Of a stretch of DNA of 64,000 nucleotides, positions 35,125-43,784 are shown in pieces; position 1 is the stretch's first letter, and each line of letters opens with the position of its first letter. Source of the stretch: an uncultured Pelagibacteraceae bacterium (GTDB taxonomy: Bacteria > Pseudomonadota > Alphaproteobacteria > Pelagibacterales > Pelagibacteraceae); the NCBI GenBank assembly GCA_902519375.1, contig CABYJS010000002.1, positions 29,254 through 93,253 on the forward strand, given 5' to 3'. The position numbers were made by a program, and so were the translations under genes. The notes beneath the pieces are model-generated. The model had not been told where the DNA came from and made no database searches. It worked only from the letters and a program-made list of their open reading frames with translations.

Positions 35125-37794
35125 TTAAATCATGTTTCGAAGAACAAATTGTAATATTCCGCCATTTTTATAATATTCTAATTCATTCTTTGTATCTATC
35201 CTACATAATGTTTGTATCTTTTTTATTTCTCCTGAAGAATATTTTATTTCTAAAGTAATTTTATCAGAAGGGTTTAGGCCTTTTTCAATTTCGTTTACAG
35301 TAATTAGCTCTGAACCTATTAATTTCAAATTTTTTCTATCTATATTTTCAATGAATTGTAATGGTAAAATTCCCATACCAATTAAATTAGATCGATGAAT
35401 TCTTTCAAAACTCTCCGCTAATACAACTTTTACACCTAACAATTTTGTCCCTTTCGCAGCCCAGTCTCTTGAAGATCCAGTTCCATATTCTTTTCCTCCA
35501 ACAACAACTAAATCAGTCCCTCTTTTTTTATATTCGACAACAGCATCATAAATGGGCATAACTTTTTCTTCTGGATATATTTTTGTAAAACCACCTTCTG
35601 TTCCTGGGGCCATCTCATTTTTAATTCTAATGTTAGCAAAAGTACCTCTCATCATTACCTCGTGGTTTCCTCTTCTAGCACCATAAGAGTTATAATCTTT
35701 AGGTAAAATCTGGTGTTTCATAAAGTAATCGCCAGTTGGACTCTCTTTTTGAATATTTCCAGCTGGAGAAATATGATCTGTAGTGACCATGTCTCCTAAA
35801 ATTAACAACGGTCTTGCATTTTCTATCTTTTTAAACCCCTCTGGTTCGTCAGATAAATTATCAAAAAAAGGTGGTTTTTTTACATAAGTTGAATTTTCTT
35901 CCCAATTATAAATACTGCTTTTTTCTGTTCTTATTTCTTGCCACTGTTTAGGCCCCTCTGAAACATTTGAATATCTCTTAATAAACATCTCTGCGTTTAG
36001 AGCCGATTTTAAAGTTTCTTCAATCTCTTTGTTAGATGGCCAAATGTCTTTCATAAATATATCTTTTCCATTTTTATCTTTTCCTAGAGAATTGTTATAT
36101 AAATCAAAACCCATGTGACCTGCTAAGGCGTAAGCAACAACCAAAGGAGGAGATGCCAGATAATTTGCTTTTATATGTGGCGATATTCTTCCCTCAAAAT
36201 TTCTATTACCAGATAAAACTGAAACAGCATAAATATTTTCTTTTTGAATAGCTTCAACTATATTATCTGCTAAAGGTCCAGAATTTCCAATACAAGTAGT
36301 GCATCCATAACCGACAAGGTTAAAACCAAGCTTATCTAGATAAATATTTAAACCAGCTTTTTCTAAATAGTCTGTAACTACCTGTGATCCTGGTGCTAGA
36401 GAAGTTTTTACCCAAGGCTTTACTTCTAAACCAAATTCTACTGCTTTTTTAGCAAGTAGCCCTGCTCCTATAAGTACATTTGGATTTGATGTGTTGGTGC
36501 AAGAAGTTATTGCTGCAATTAAAACTGAACCATCTTTAATTTCGTATTCTGTGTTTAAAACTTTTGAAACTGAATAATTTTTTTTACTAGTTATTTCATT
36601 AAAACTTTTATCAAAACTTTTTGAAGCATCTGTCAATAATACTTTATCTTGTGGTCTCTTTGGTCCTGAAATTGTGGGAACTATTGTTGACATATCTAAA
36701 GTTAAAGTATCCGTAAACTCAATTTCATTACTTGCCCATAAACCCTGGGCTTTAGCATATTCTTCTACAATTTTTACAGTGAGTTCGTCTCTACCTGAAA
36801 ATTCTAAATATTTTAAAGTTTCATCATCTATAGGAAAAAAACCGCAAGTAGCTCCATATTCAGGTGCCATGTTAGCTATTGTTGCTCGATCAGCTAAAGT
36901 TAAATTTTTAAGCCCCTCTCCATAAAACTCAACAAATTTACCTACTACACCCTTGTCTCTTAACATTTTTACAACTGTTAATACTAAATCTGTTGCTGTA
37001 GTTCCTTCGGGCATTTTGTTTTTTACTTCAAAACCAATAACTTCTGGAATTAACATTGAAATTGGTTGGCCTAACATGCCTGCCTCTGCTTCTATGCCTC
37101 CTACACCCCATCCTAAAACAGACAAACCATTTACCATTGTAGTATGACTATCGGTTCCAACTAAAGTATCAGGAAAAAGATATTTCTCACCCTGAAACTC
37201 CTCAGTCCAAACTACTTTGGATAAATACTCTAAATTTACTTGATGACAAATTCCTGTGCCAGGAGGTACTATCCTGAAATTATTAAACGCCTGTTGCCCC
37301 CATTTTAAAAATGAATACCTCTCACTATTTCTGTTAAATTCAATTTCAACATTTTTATCAAAAGAGTCTGATTTTGCAGACTGATCCACTTGGACTGAGT
37401 GATCTATTACAAGGTCAACAGCTGATAAGGGATTTATAGTATTTGGATCTTTATTTTTTTCTTTTACTGCTTCTCGCATTGCCGCCAAATCAGCAACCGC
37501 TGGTATGCCCGTATAATCTTGTAAAAGAACTCTGGCAGGGCGGTAGGCTATCTCAGTTTTAGATTTTTTTTCTTTAAGCCAATTTTTTATCGACTCAATT
37601 TGATTTTTAGTAACTGATAAATCATCTTCATACCTTAAAAGATTTTCAAGAAGAACTTTAAGTGATTTAGGCAATTTTGATATACCTTCTAAACCATTTG
37701 TTTCTGCTTTAGACAATGAAAAATATTTAAAACTTTTCCCTTTTATATTGATATCTGTTAGTGAATTATATGAATTTTTTGTTCCCGGTTTCAT
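35125..37794 (-). CDS. acnA: Aconitate hydratase A
   Basis: This 889-residue TCA-cycle enzyme isomerises citrate and isocitrate with a [4Fe-4S] cluster. Cluster cysteines appear in AAITSCTNTSNPNVL and LVGYGCTTCIGNSGPL. Other hallmarks are RVLLQDYTGIPAVADLAAMREA, PDTLVGTDSHTTMVNGLSVLGWGVGGIEAEA, ILGDMVTTDHISPAG and GSSRDWAAKGTKLLGVKVVLAESFERIHRSNLIGMGILPLQF. Full length. It is followed 2 nt later by the TPR-bamB operon. Confidence 0.98.
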   Translation of the reverse strand: MKPGTKNSYNSLTDINIKGKSFKYFSLSKAETNGLEGISKLPKSLKVLLENLLRYEDDLSVTKNQIESIKNWLKEKKSKTEIAYRPARVLLQDYTGIPAVADLAAMREAVKEKNKDPNTINPLSAVDLVIDHSVQVDQSAKSDSFDKNVEIEFNRNSERYSFLKWGQQAFNNFRIVPPGTGICHQVNLEYLSKVVWTEEFQGEKYLFPDTLVGTDSHTTMVNGLSVLGWGVGGIEAEAGMLGQPISMLIPEVIGFEVKNKMPEGTTATDLVLTVVKMLRDKGVVGKFVEFYGEGLKNLTLADRATIANMAPEYGATCGFFPIDDETLKYLEFSGRDELTVKIVEEYAKAQGLWASNEIEFTDTLTLDMSTIVPTISGPKRPQDKVLLTDASKSFDKSFNEITSKKNYSVSKVLNTEYEIKDGSVLIAAITSCTNTSNPNVLIGAGLLAKKAVEFGLEVKPWVKTSLAPGSQVVTDYLEKAGLNIYLDKLGFNLVGYGCTTCIGNSGPLADNIVEAIQKENIYAVSVLSGNRNFEGRISPHIKANYLASPPLVVAYALAGHMGFDLYNNSLGKDKNGKDIFMKDIWPSNKEIEETLKSALNAEMFIKRYSNVSEGPKQWQEIRTEKSSIYNWEENSTYVKKPPFFDNLSDEPEGFKKIENARPLLILGDMVTTDHISPAGNIQKESPTGDYFMKHQILPKDYNSYGARRGNHEVMMRGTFANIRIKNEMAPGTEGGFTKIYPEEKVMPIYDAVVEYKKRGTDLVVVGGKEYGTGSSRDWAAKGTKLLGVKVVLAESFERIHRSNLIGMGILPLQFIENIDRKNLKLIGSELITVNEIEKGLNPSDKITLEIKYSSGEIKKIQTLCRIDTKNELEYYKNGGILQFVLRNMI

Positions 37795-37797
37795 GTT

Positions 37798-38388
37798 TTA
37801 TATATAAAAAGTAATTATGCTTAAAATAAGAAGCAGTGACATAACACAATTAAAGTACTTAATAAATTTCTCATTTGTCGCGAATTTTCTCAAATATTTA
37901 CCTATAAATGTCCAAAAAGTAATACTACTAAGAGATATTATGAATGCAAAAAAAATAACTTGGGCTGCATGAATAAAATAATAATCTCCACTATCGACAT
38001 AAGTTGAAACAATAATTATTCCAATTAAAACACCTTTTGGGTTAAAAAACTGGAATAAAAAAGTTTCAATAAATTTCACAGGATTTTCACTTTTATTTTC
38101 ATTATCTATCTTGGAAAAATAAATTTTATAGGCTAAATAAATTAAAAAAAAACTTCCTAAATATTTTAAAGAAACTTGTATAATTGGAAAAACTTTGAAC
38201 ACATTTACTAGACCAATCACTAATAAAAAAATTAAAAAAGTGAAACCAAAAGTAACGCCAAAAATATGAGGTAAAGTTTTTTTTATACCAAAATTAAAAC
38301 CTGAATATGATGCTATAACGTTATTTGGACCTGGAGTATAGGCTGCTACTATCCAGAATAGAGCCATTGATAAAATTTCTGGATGCAT
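37798..38388 (-). CDS. LysE/RhtB-family exporter
   Basis: This 196-residue membrane protein has about six spans and the LysE-family opening LFWIVAAYTPGPNNVIASYSGFNFGIKKTLPHIFGVTFGF, with a second motif FLFQFFNPKGVLIGIIIVSTY. Such proteins export amino acids or homoserine-like metabolites across the inner membrane. It lies 4 nt after csaA and 3 nt before acnA in the same direction. Substrate unknown. Confidence 0.9.
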   Translation of the reverse strand: MHPEILSMALFWIVAAYTPGPNNVIASYSGFNFGIKKTLPHIFGVTFGFTFLIFLLVIGLVNVFKVFPIIQVSLKYLGSFFLIYLAYKIYFSKIDNENKSENPVKFIETFLFQFFNPKGVLIGIIIVSTYVDSGDYYFIHAAQVIFFAFIISLSSITFWTFIGKYLRKFATNEKFIKYFNCVMSLLLILSIITFYI

Positions 38389-38392
38389 GAAA

Positions 38393-38734
38393 CTAAGCTA
38401 TTGGAAGACCATTTTCAGATTTCTGCGAAGGATGAACCAATATTACTTTCCCCTCTTTATCAATCGAACCTAAAATCAAAACTTGCGAGACTACTCCTGC
38501 AATATTTTTCTCTGCAAAATTACAAACACCTATTACCTGTTTACCTTTTAAATTTTCTTCGTTGTAATAATGAGTAATTTGAGCTGAAGATTGTTTGATA
38601 CCAATTTCATTCCCAAAATCTACCTCAATAACTAACGATGGTTTTCTAGCTTTTTCATTTTTTTTTACTGAAATGACTGTTCCAACTCTAATATCAATTT
38701 TATCAAAAATATCGTATGTTATTTCTTCTTTCAT
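38393..38734 (-). CDS. csaA: CsaA-type tRNA-binding (EMAP/OB-fold) protein
   Basis: This 113-residue protein is a single tRNA-binding OB-fold domain: FDKIDIRVGTVISVKKNEKARKPSLVIEVDFGNEIGIKQSSAQITHYYNEENLKGKQVIGVCNFAEKNIAGVVSQVLILG. It matches CsaA (about 110 residues), a dimeric chaperone-like tRNA binder. It is divergent from argE across 29 bp, which must contain both promoters. Confidence 0.93.
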   Translation of the reverse strand: MKEEITYDIFDKIDIRVGTVISVKKNEKARKPSLVIEVDFGNEIGIKQSSAQITHYYNEENLKGKQVIGVCNFAEKNIAGVVSQVLILGSIDKEGKVILVHPSQKSENGLPIA

Positions 38735-38763
38735 AAATGCAGTATTTATATTAATTATTAGCT

Positions 38764-39954
38764 ATGAGTACAGAAATTAATTTAGAAGAAATATATAAAG
38801 ATTCGGTAAAAATTTTATCAGATCTTATAAGTTTTAGGACTATTTCAGGAGAAGATAATAATGAATTGATTAATTATTGTGAAAATTTACTCAATAAAAT
38901 TGGTGCTTCCTCTTTTAAAACTTTTGATAGCGAAAAAAAAAGAGTAAATTTATTTGCGTCTATTAAAGCAAAAAAAACAAATGGTATTAAACCAATAATT
39001 TTATCTGGACATACCGATACAGTACCTGTCTCTAAAAGTTGGAGCACCGATCCTTTCAAAGCAACAATTAAAGACAACAAACTTTACGGCAGAGGTTCTT
39101 GTGATATGAAAGGTTTTTTAGCGTGCACTTTAGCTTTTGCTCCAATTTATGCAAAAACAAATTTAAATAGAGATATTCATTTCTCATTTACGTTTGATGA
39201 AGAAACTGCTTGTCTAGGAGCACCAATTTTAATTGAAGAACTTAAAAAAAGAAATGTTGAAAATGGTATTTGCATTGTTGGGGAGCCTACAAATATGAAA
39301 ATCATAGATGCTCACAAAGGTTGCTATGAATATACAACTTATTTTGAGGGCTTAGCAGGACATAGCTCATCACCACACAAAGGTGTTAGTGCTGTTGAAT
39401 TTGCAGCACAATATGCATCTAGATTAATTGAATTAAGAGATGAACTTAAAAAAAGAGCACCGAAAGACTCAATATTTGATCCTCCCTTTTCTACTTTACA
39501 AATAGGGGGAATATTTGGGGGTATAGCCCATAACGTTATAGCTGATAAATGTCATATTAATTGGGAAACAAGACCAGTTGTTAAAGAAGATGGTATTTTC
39601 TTAAATAAAAAAATTGATGAATATGCAAATGATATCCTTTTACCTGAAATGAAAAAAGTTTTTCCTAAATCAAATATAAGAAAGGAAATTATAGGCGAGG
39701 TCACAGGATTTGATCGTATTGAAAATTCTGAAGCATGTGAATTAGTTTCAAGTTTAACTGGAGACAATTCTAGAGAAGTGGTGTCATTTGGAACAGAGGC
39801 AGGACTTTTTCAAGAGATTGGAATGAGCACTGTTGTTTGTGGTCCTGGTTCAATTGAACAGGCTCATAAAGTAGACGAGTTTATTGAATTAAGTGAATTA
39901 AAAAAATGTTTGAAATTTCTTAATGGTTTAAAGACTCAGTCTAGTTTAAATTAA
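38764..39954 (+). CDS. argE: Acetylornithine deacetylase (M20 family)
   Basis: This 396-residue metallohydrolase has M20 motifs: ILSGHTDTVPVSKSWSTDPF (metal His, Asp), LYGRGSCDMKGFLACTLAF, FTFDEETACLGAPIL (catalytic Glu), VGEPTNMKIIDAHKGCYEY and GPGSIEQAHKVDEFIELSEL (terminal His). The GTEAGLFQ motif fits ArgE, which releases ornithine from N-acetylornithine. Its 3' end overlaps the convergent aldehyde dehydrogenase gene by 4 bp. Nearby agmatinase is consistent with arginine and polyamine metabolism. Confidence 0.9.
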   Translation: MSTEINLEEIYKDSVKILSDLISFRTISGEDNNELINYCENLLNKIGASSFKTFDSEKKRVNLFASIKAKKTNGIKPIILSGHTDTVPVSKSWSTDPFKATIKDNKLYGRGSCDMKGFLACTLAFAPIYAKTNLNRDIHFSFTFDEETACLGAPILIEELKKRNVENGICIVGEPTNMKIIDAHKGCYEYTTYFEGLAGHSSSPHKGVSAVEFAAQYASRLIELRDELKKRAPKDSIFDPPFSTLQIGGIFGGIAHNVIADKCHINWETRPVVKEDGIFLNKKIDEYANDILLPEMKKVFPKSNIRKEIIGEVTGFDRIENSEACELVSSLTGDNSREVVSFGTEAGLFQEIGMSTVVCGPGSIEQAHKVDEFIELSELKKCLKFLNGLKTQSSLN

Positions 39955-41384
39955 CTCCATCCACCTACAGATTTTACTTCTAAAAATTCTTCTAGACCAT
40001 GCTCACCAGCTTCTCTACCAATTCCAGAATGTTTAAACCCACCAAATGGAGCATCAACTGCAATACCTGCACCGTTAACATCAACCATTCCAGATCTTAG
40101 TTTTCTAGCAACTCTTTTTACTTTTTCTGGATCTTTGGTTTGAATGTAATTAGTTAACCCATAAGGAGTATCGTTAGCTATTTCAATTGCTTCTTCTTCA
40201 GTTTCAAAAGGCATTACAGATAATACTGGTCCAAAAATTTCAGTTCTAGCGACCTCCATATTATTGTTTACATCAGCAAACACTGTAGGTTTTACAAAAT
40301 AACCTTTGTCTAATCCCTCTGGTTTACCTGGTCCTCCTGCAATTAATTTAGCTCCCTCATCTATTCCTTTTTTTATTAAGGTTTGAATTTTATTATATTG
40401 AGTCTCGGAAATTACTGGGCCTATATGTTCTCCGTCTTTGTTTGGATCACCTACTTCAAAATTTTCAGTGTATTTTTTTAATCTCTTAATTGCTTCATCA
40501 TACATTGGTTTTTCTACAAGCATTCTTGTAGGAGCATTACATGATTGACCAGAGTTTCTAAAGCATCTCAAGGCTCCTCTTTCTATTGCTTCTGGATCAG
40601 CATCTTTAAAAATAATATTAGCCCCTTTTCCCCCTAACTCCAAACTTACTCTTTTAAAGTCTTTGGCTGCATTTTGTGAAATTAAAGCCCCTGCTCTTGT
40701 TGAGCCAGTAAACGAGATCATATTTATATCTGGATGGCTAGTAAGTGCATCACCTGTTGTTGCACCATCTCCATTGATTAGATTAAATACTCCTTTAGGA
40801 AATTTAGTATCATCTATTAGTTCAGCTAGTATCATCGAAGATAATGGTGCTAATTCTGATGGTTTTAAAACCATTGTGCATCCTGAAGCTATTGCTGGCA
40901 TAACTTTTAAACAAACTTGGTTCATAGGCCAATTCCAAGGTGTGATTAAAGCACAAACTCCTTTTGGCTCATAAATTAATCTTTGATTTGGAGCATGATC
41001 TCCCAAAGGTTTTTCAAATTCAAAATTTTTTAAATACCTTATAAATGATTTTAAATGAGCAGCACCAGTGCCAGCTTGAAGTTTTGTTGCAAAATCTTTT
41101 GGAGCACCCATTTCTGTGGTAATAGCAATAGCTATATCAGCCCACCTTTTTTTATAGTTTTCATAAAGTTTTTCTAACAATCTAATTCTTTCTTCTTTTG
41201 AGGAAAAAGCCCAAGAGGTATAAGCCTCTTTTGCTGCTCTAACTGCAAAATCAACATCTTCTTTATTTCCTAAGGATATTACTGCGCAATCTTCTTCGGT
41301 TGCAGGGTTGATTACTTTAATTTCTTTTTTACTTTTAGGAATTACCCATTTTCCATCAATGTAAAATTTTTTTTTGTTTTCCAT
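39951..41384 (-). CDS. Aldehyde dehydrogenase family protein
   Basis: This 477-residue NAD(P)-dependent ALDH has ALITPWNWPMNQVCLKVMPAIASGCTMVLKPSE, ISFTGSTRAGALISQ, the catalytic Glu in SLELGGKGANIIF and the catalytic Cys in RNSGQSCNAPTRML. It lies 17 nt after the agmatinase-like gene in one operon, which suggests an amino- or guanidino-aldehyde substrate (for example 4-guanidinobutanal or 4-aminobutanal), but this is context only. General ALDH assignment is certain. Confidence 0.92.
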   Translation of the reverse strand: MENKKKFYIDGKWVIPKSKKEIKVINPATEEDCAVISLGNKEDVDFAVRAAKEAYTSWAFSSKEERIRLLEKLYENYKKRWADIAIAITTEMGAPKDFATKLQAGTGAAHLKSFIRYLKNFEFEKPLGDHAPNQRLIYEPKGVCALITPWNWPMNQVCLKVMPAIASGCTMVLKPSELAPLSSMILAELIDDTKFPKGVFNLINGDGATTGDALTSHPDINMISFTGSTRAGALISQNAAKDFKRVSLELGGKGANIIFKDADPEAIERGALRCFRNSGQSCNAPTRMLVEKPMYDEAIKRLKKYTENFEVGDPNKDGEHIGPVISETQYNKIQTLIKKGIDEGAKLIAGGPGKPEGLDKGYFVKPTVFADVNNNMEVARTEIFGPVLSVMPFETEEEAIEIANDTPYGLTNYIQTKDPEKVKRVARKLRSGMVDVNGAGIAVDAPFGGFKHSGIGREAGEHGLEEFLEVKSVGGWS

Positions 41385-41401
41385 AGCAAACTGTTAACCT
41401 T

Positions 41402-42364
41402 TCATTTTTTTTTTGCAAACAAATTAGTTAATTCATAAACAATTGTTGCTGCAGCAAGAGAAGTAACTTCAGCATGATCATAAGCAGGGGAAACCTCAAC
41501 TACGTCAGCAGAAATAAGATTTAAACCTGATAGACCTCTTATTGTATTAACCATTTCTCTTGAGGTCATTCCAGCTATTTCTGGTGTTCCTGTACCTGGT
41601 GCAAAAGCTGGATCTAACACATCTATATCTATAGATAAATAAAGAGGATTATCTCCCACTCGTTTTTTAATTCTTTCAGCAATTTTGTCAGTGCCTTCAA
41701 TTTGAAATTCATCGCAGTGAATTATTTTAAATCCAAAACTTTCATCATTTTTTAAATCATCTCTACTATATAATGGACCTCTTATACCTACATGCATTGA
41801 AGCATCGTCTAAGAATAAGTTTTCTTCTCTTGCTCTTCTAAAAGGTGTTCCATGTGTATAAGGCGCACCAAAATAAGTATCCCAAGTATCTAAGTGTGCA
41901 TCAAAATGGACTAAAGCAACTGGACCATTATTAATTTTATTTATTGCTTTTAATAAGGGAAAAGCAATTGTGTGATCACCACCTAAACTGATAATCCCTC
42001 CAACTTTATTTAGAAGATCCTCTGCACCAACTTCTATTTGTTTAATAGCCTCATCAATATTAAATGGATTACATGTAATATCTCCTGCATCAGCAACTTG
42101 TTGCACTTTAAAAGGTTCCACATCATAACTTGGATGATAGTTGGTCCTTAAATGTCTTGAAGCTTGCCTTATACTCTGTGGACCAAATCTTGCACCAGGT
42201 CTGTAACTAGTTCCAGCATCAAAAGGTATACCAACAATAGCAACGTCACAGCTTTCAACATCTCTTAACTCTGGCAACCTTGCAAAAGTAGAGGGACCTG
42301 CAAATCTTGGTACTTTAGTGCCACTCACAGGTTGGATTGGATTTTTATTTCTTTTTTTTTTCAC
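41402..42364 (-). CDS. speB: Agmatinase/guanidinobutyrase-type ureohydrolase
   Basis: This 320-residue Mn enzyme starts at GTG 42362-42364, the only plausible initiator (next Met is far inside). The ureohydrolase metal motifs are complete: ISLGGDHTIAFPLL, LVHFDAHLDTWDTYFG and LSIDIDVLDPAFAPGTGTPEIAGM. RYGARFGPQSIR-type sequence (SYRPGARFGPQSIRQAS) fits agmatinase and 4-guanidinobutyrase, which release urea from agmatine or guanidinobutyrate. Subfamily specificity cannot be told; the downstream ALDH is compatible with either. Confidence 0.9.
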   Translation of the reverse strand: MKKKRNKNPIQPVSGTKVPRFAGPSTFARLPELRDVESCDVAIVGIPFDAGTSYRPGARFGPQSIRQASRHLRTNYHPSYDVEPFKVQQVADAGDITCNPFNIDEAIKQIEVGAEDLLNKVGGIISLGGDHTIAFPLLKAINKINNGPVALVHFDAHLDTWDTYFGAPYTHGTPFRRAREENLFLDDASMHVGIRGPLYSRDDLKNDESFGFKIIHCDEFQIEGTDKIAERIKKRVGDNPLYLSIDIDVLDPAFAPGTGTPEIAGMTSREMVNTIRGLSGLNLISADVVEVSPAYDHAEVTSLAAATIVYELTNLFAKKK

Positions 42365-42405
42365 AGTAAAACTGTATCACATTCATTACAATTGGAATAT
42401 CTTCT

Positions 42406-43140
42406 ATGTATAGATTTATGAACTTAATAAGATTAATTATACTAACTTTTTTTATTTTTACTCAAGCTCAAGCAGATACTATTTATAATTTAATAAAGAT
42501 TCCTAATCTAGAAATCTACGATATAAAAACTCCAAACAAACTAAGGTACTTATATGCCAAACAACCTTTTACAATAGGAGTTAATAAAAATATAAATTGC
42601 TATAACTCAAAGAGAGAAATTCTTGAACAGAAATATCAAATAATTCAAAAAAATTTAAATAGATATGGCCAAAAATTTTTAAAAAAGATTAATCTTAAAT
42701 ACATCGTTTTGTGTGAAGATTTATCTATATCAAAAATTAACACTGCTGGAATTCCAGATAATATAATGAAAACTTTAATCTTAGATGTTAAATTTAATGA
42801 GGATTATTTTGAACGTGTAATTCATCATGAAGTATTTCATATTATTAACGATAGCTTTAAACAATTATTTGATGAAAAAATCTGGTCTAATTTTAATATG
42901 AAAGATTTTGAATATGCCAAATGCTCTACTTGTACAGATAAACTAGGGTTAGATACTTATAATTATACTAAAGGATTTTTTTCTGAATACTCACAATCAA
43001 CAGCATCTGAGGATATGGCGGAGGTTTTTTCACATATGATGATGGGAATAAATCTAAAAAATCTTGATCCAATTTTAGAAAAAAAAATTAATTTCATTAA
43101 AACCAACATTCAAAAAATTGACCAAAACTTTATTTTATGA
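42406..43140 (+). CDS. Secreted putative zinc metallopeptidase (HExxH)
   Basis: This 244-residue protein has an N-terminal signal sequence (MNLIRLIILTFFIFTQAQA, with MYRF before it as an alternative start). It carries the zincin motif HEVFH (141-145) and a downstream EDMAEVFSHMM (202-212), whose Glu206 could be the third zinc ligand, as in gluzincins. A CSTC pair (173-176) may form a disulfide or metal site. I do not recognise a named family. It overlaps the cyclophilin gene by ATGA, so both may act on periplasmic protein folding or turnover. Confidence 0.75.
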   Translation: MYRFMNLIRLIILTFFIFTQAQADTIYNLIKIPNLEIYDIKTPNKLRYLYAKQPFTIGVNKNINCYNSKREILEQKYQIIQKNLNRYGQKFLKKINLKYIVLCEDLSISKINTAGIPDNIMKTLILDVKFNEDYFERVIHHEVFHIINDSFKQLFDEKIWSNFNMKDFEYAKCSTCTDKLGLDTYNYTKGFFSEYSQSTASEDMAEVFSHMMMGINLKNLDPILEKKINFIKTNIQKIDQNFIL

Positions 43141-43784
43141 TTGAAAAAATAAAACCATCAAGATCAGAAAAAATAATTTTTGCATTTATAATCATTTTAG
43201 CAATATTCTCTTTTGGTTCTTTTTTTTTAATAAAAGATAAGTGTTTGTTTGTAAAAAATTATGATCCTAAAAAGATTTCTTTTGATAATCCAAAAAATAT
43301 AGCAATATTAAATGTCACTTGTGGAAATGTAATAATTGAGCTCTATCCTAATATCTCTCCTAAAGCCGTAAAAAGATTTAAAAAACTAGTTAGAGCCGAA
43401 GCATATGATGATATTGCATTTCATAGAGTAATAAAAGATACACTTGTTCAAGCAGGAGACTTGGAGTTTGGTCAAAAAGGAAATTTAGATTACGGAAAAA
43501 TTGGATCTGGAAAATCTGGATTAGGAACAATTAATTCAGAAATAGATTATCCATTCAATTTTGATAAAGGTAGTGTTGGTTTGGCAAGAACCCAAAGATA
43601 TAATACTGAAGATAGTCAATTCTTTATAATTCTTAGAGACGAACCATTATACGAAACAGAGTATACCCCTATAGGAAAAGTAATATATGGATTGGAGGCC
43701 CTAGAAAAAATAAAATATTTAGATAGATCTCAATATGTACTAAGACCTGACTTTATTAATTCCTTAAGAATGTTAATTAATTAG
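43137..43784 (+). CDS. Membrane-anchored cyclophilin-type peptidyl-prolyl isomerase
   Basis: This 215-residue protein has one N-terminal membrane span (IIFAFIIILAIFSFGSFFLI, about 13-32) and a periplasmic cyclophilin domain: ILNVTCGNVIIELYPNISPKAVKRFKKLVRAEAYDDIAFHRVIKDTLVQAGD, GSVGLARTQRYNTEDSQFFIILRDEPLYETEYTPIGKVIYG. The FHRVI and SQFFI motifs match; the usual catalytic Arg is present in HRV. Its start overlaps the metallopeptidase gene, and its end overlaps the convergent FadB-like gene by 12 bp. Confidence 0.9.
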   Translation: MIEKIKPSRSEKIIFAFIIILAIFSFGSFFLIKDKCLFVKNYDPKKISFDNPKNIAILNVTCGNVIIELYPNISPKAVKRFKKLVRAEAYDDIAFHRVIKDTLVQAGDLEFGQKGNLDYGKIGSGKSGLGTINSEIDYPFNFDKGSVGLARTQRYNTEDSQFFIILRDEPLYETEYTPIGKVIYGLEALEKIKYLDRSQYVLRPDFINSLRMLIN

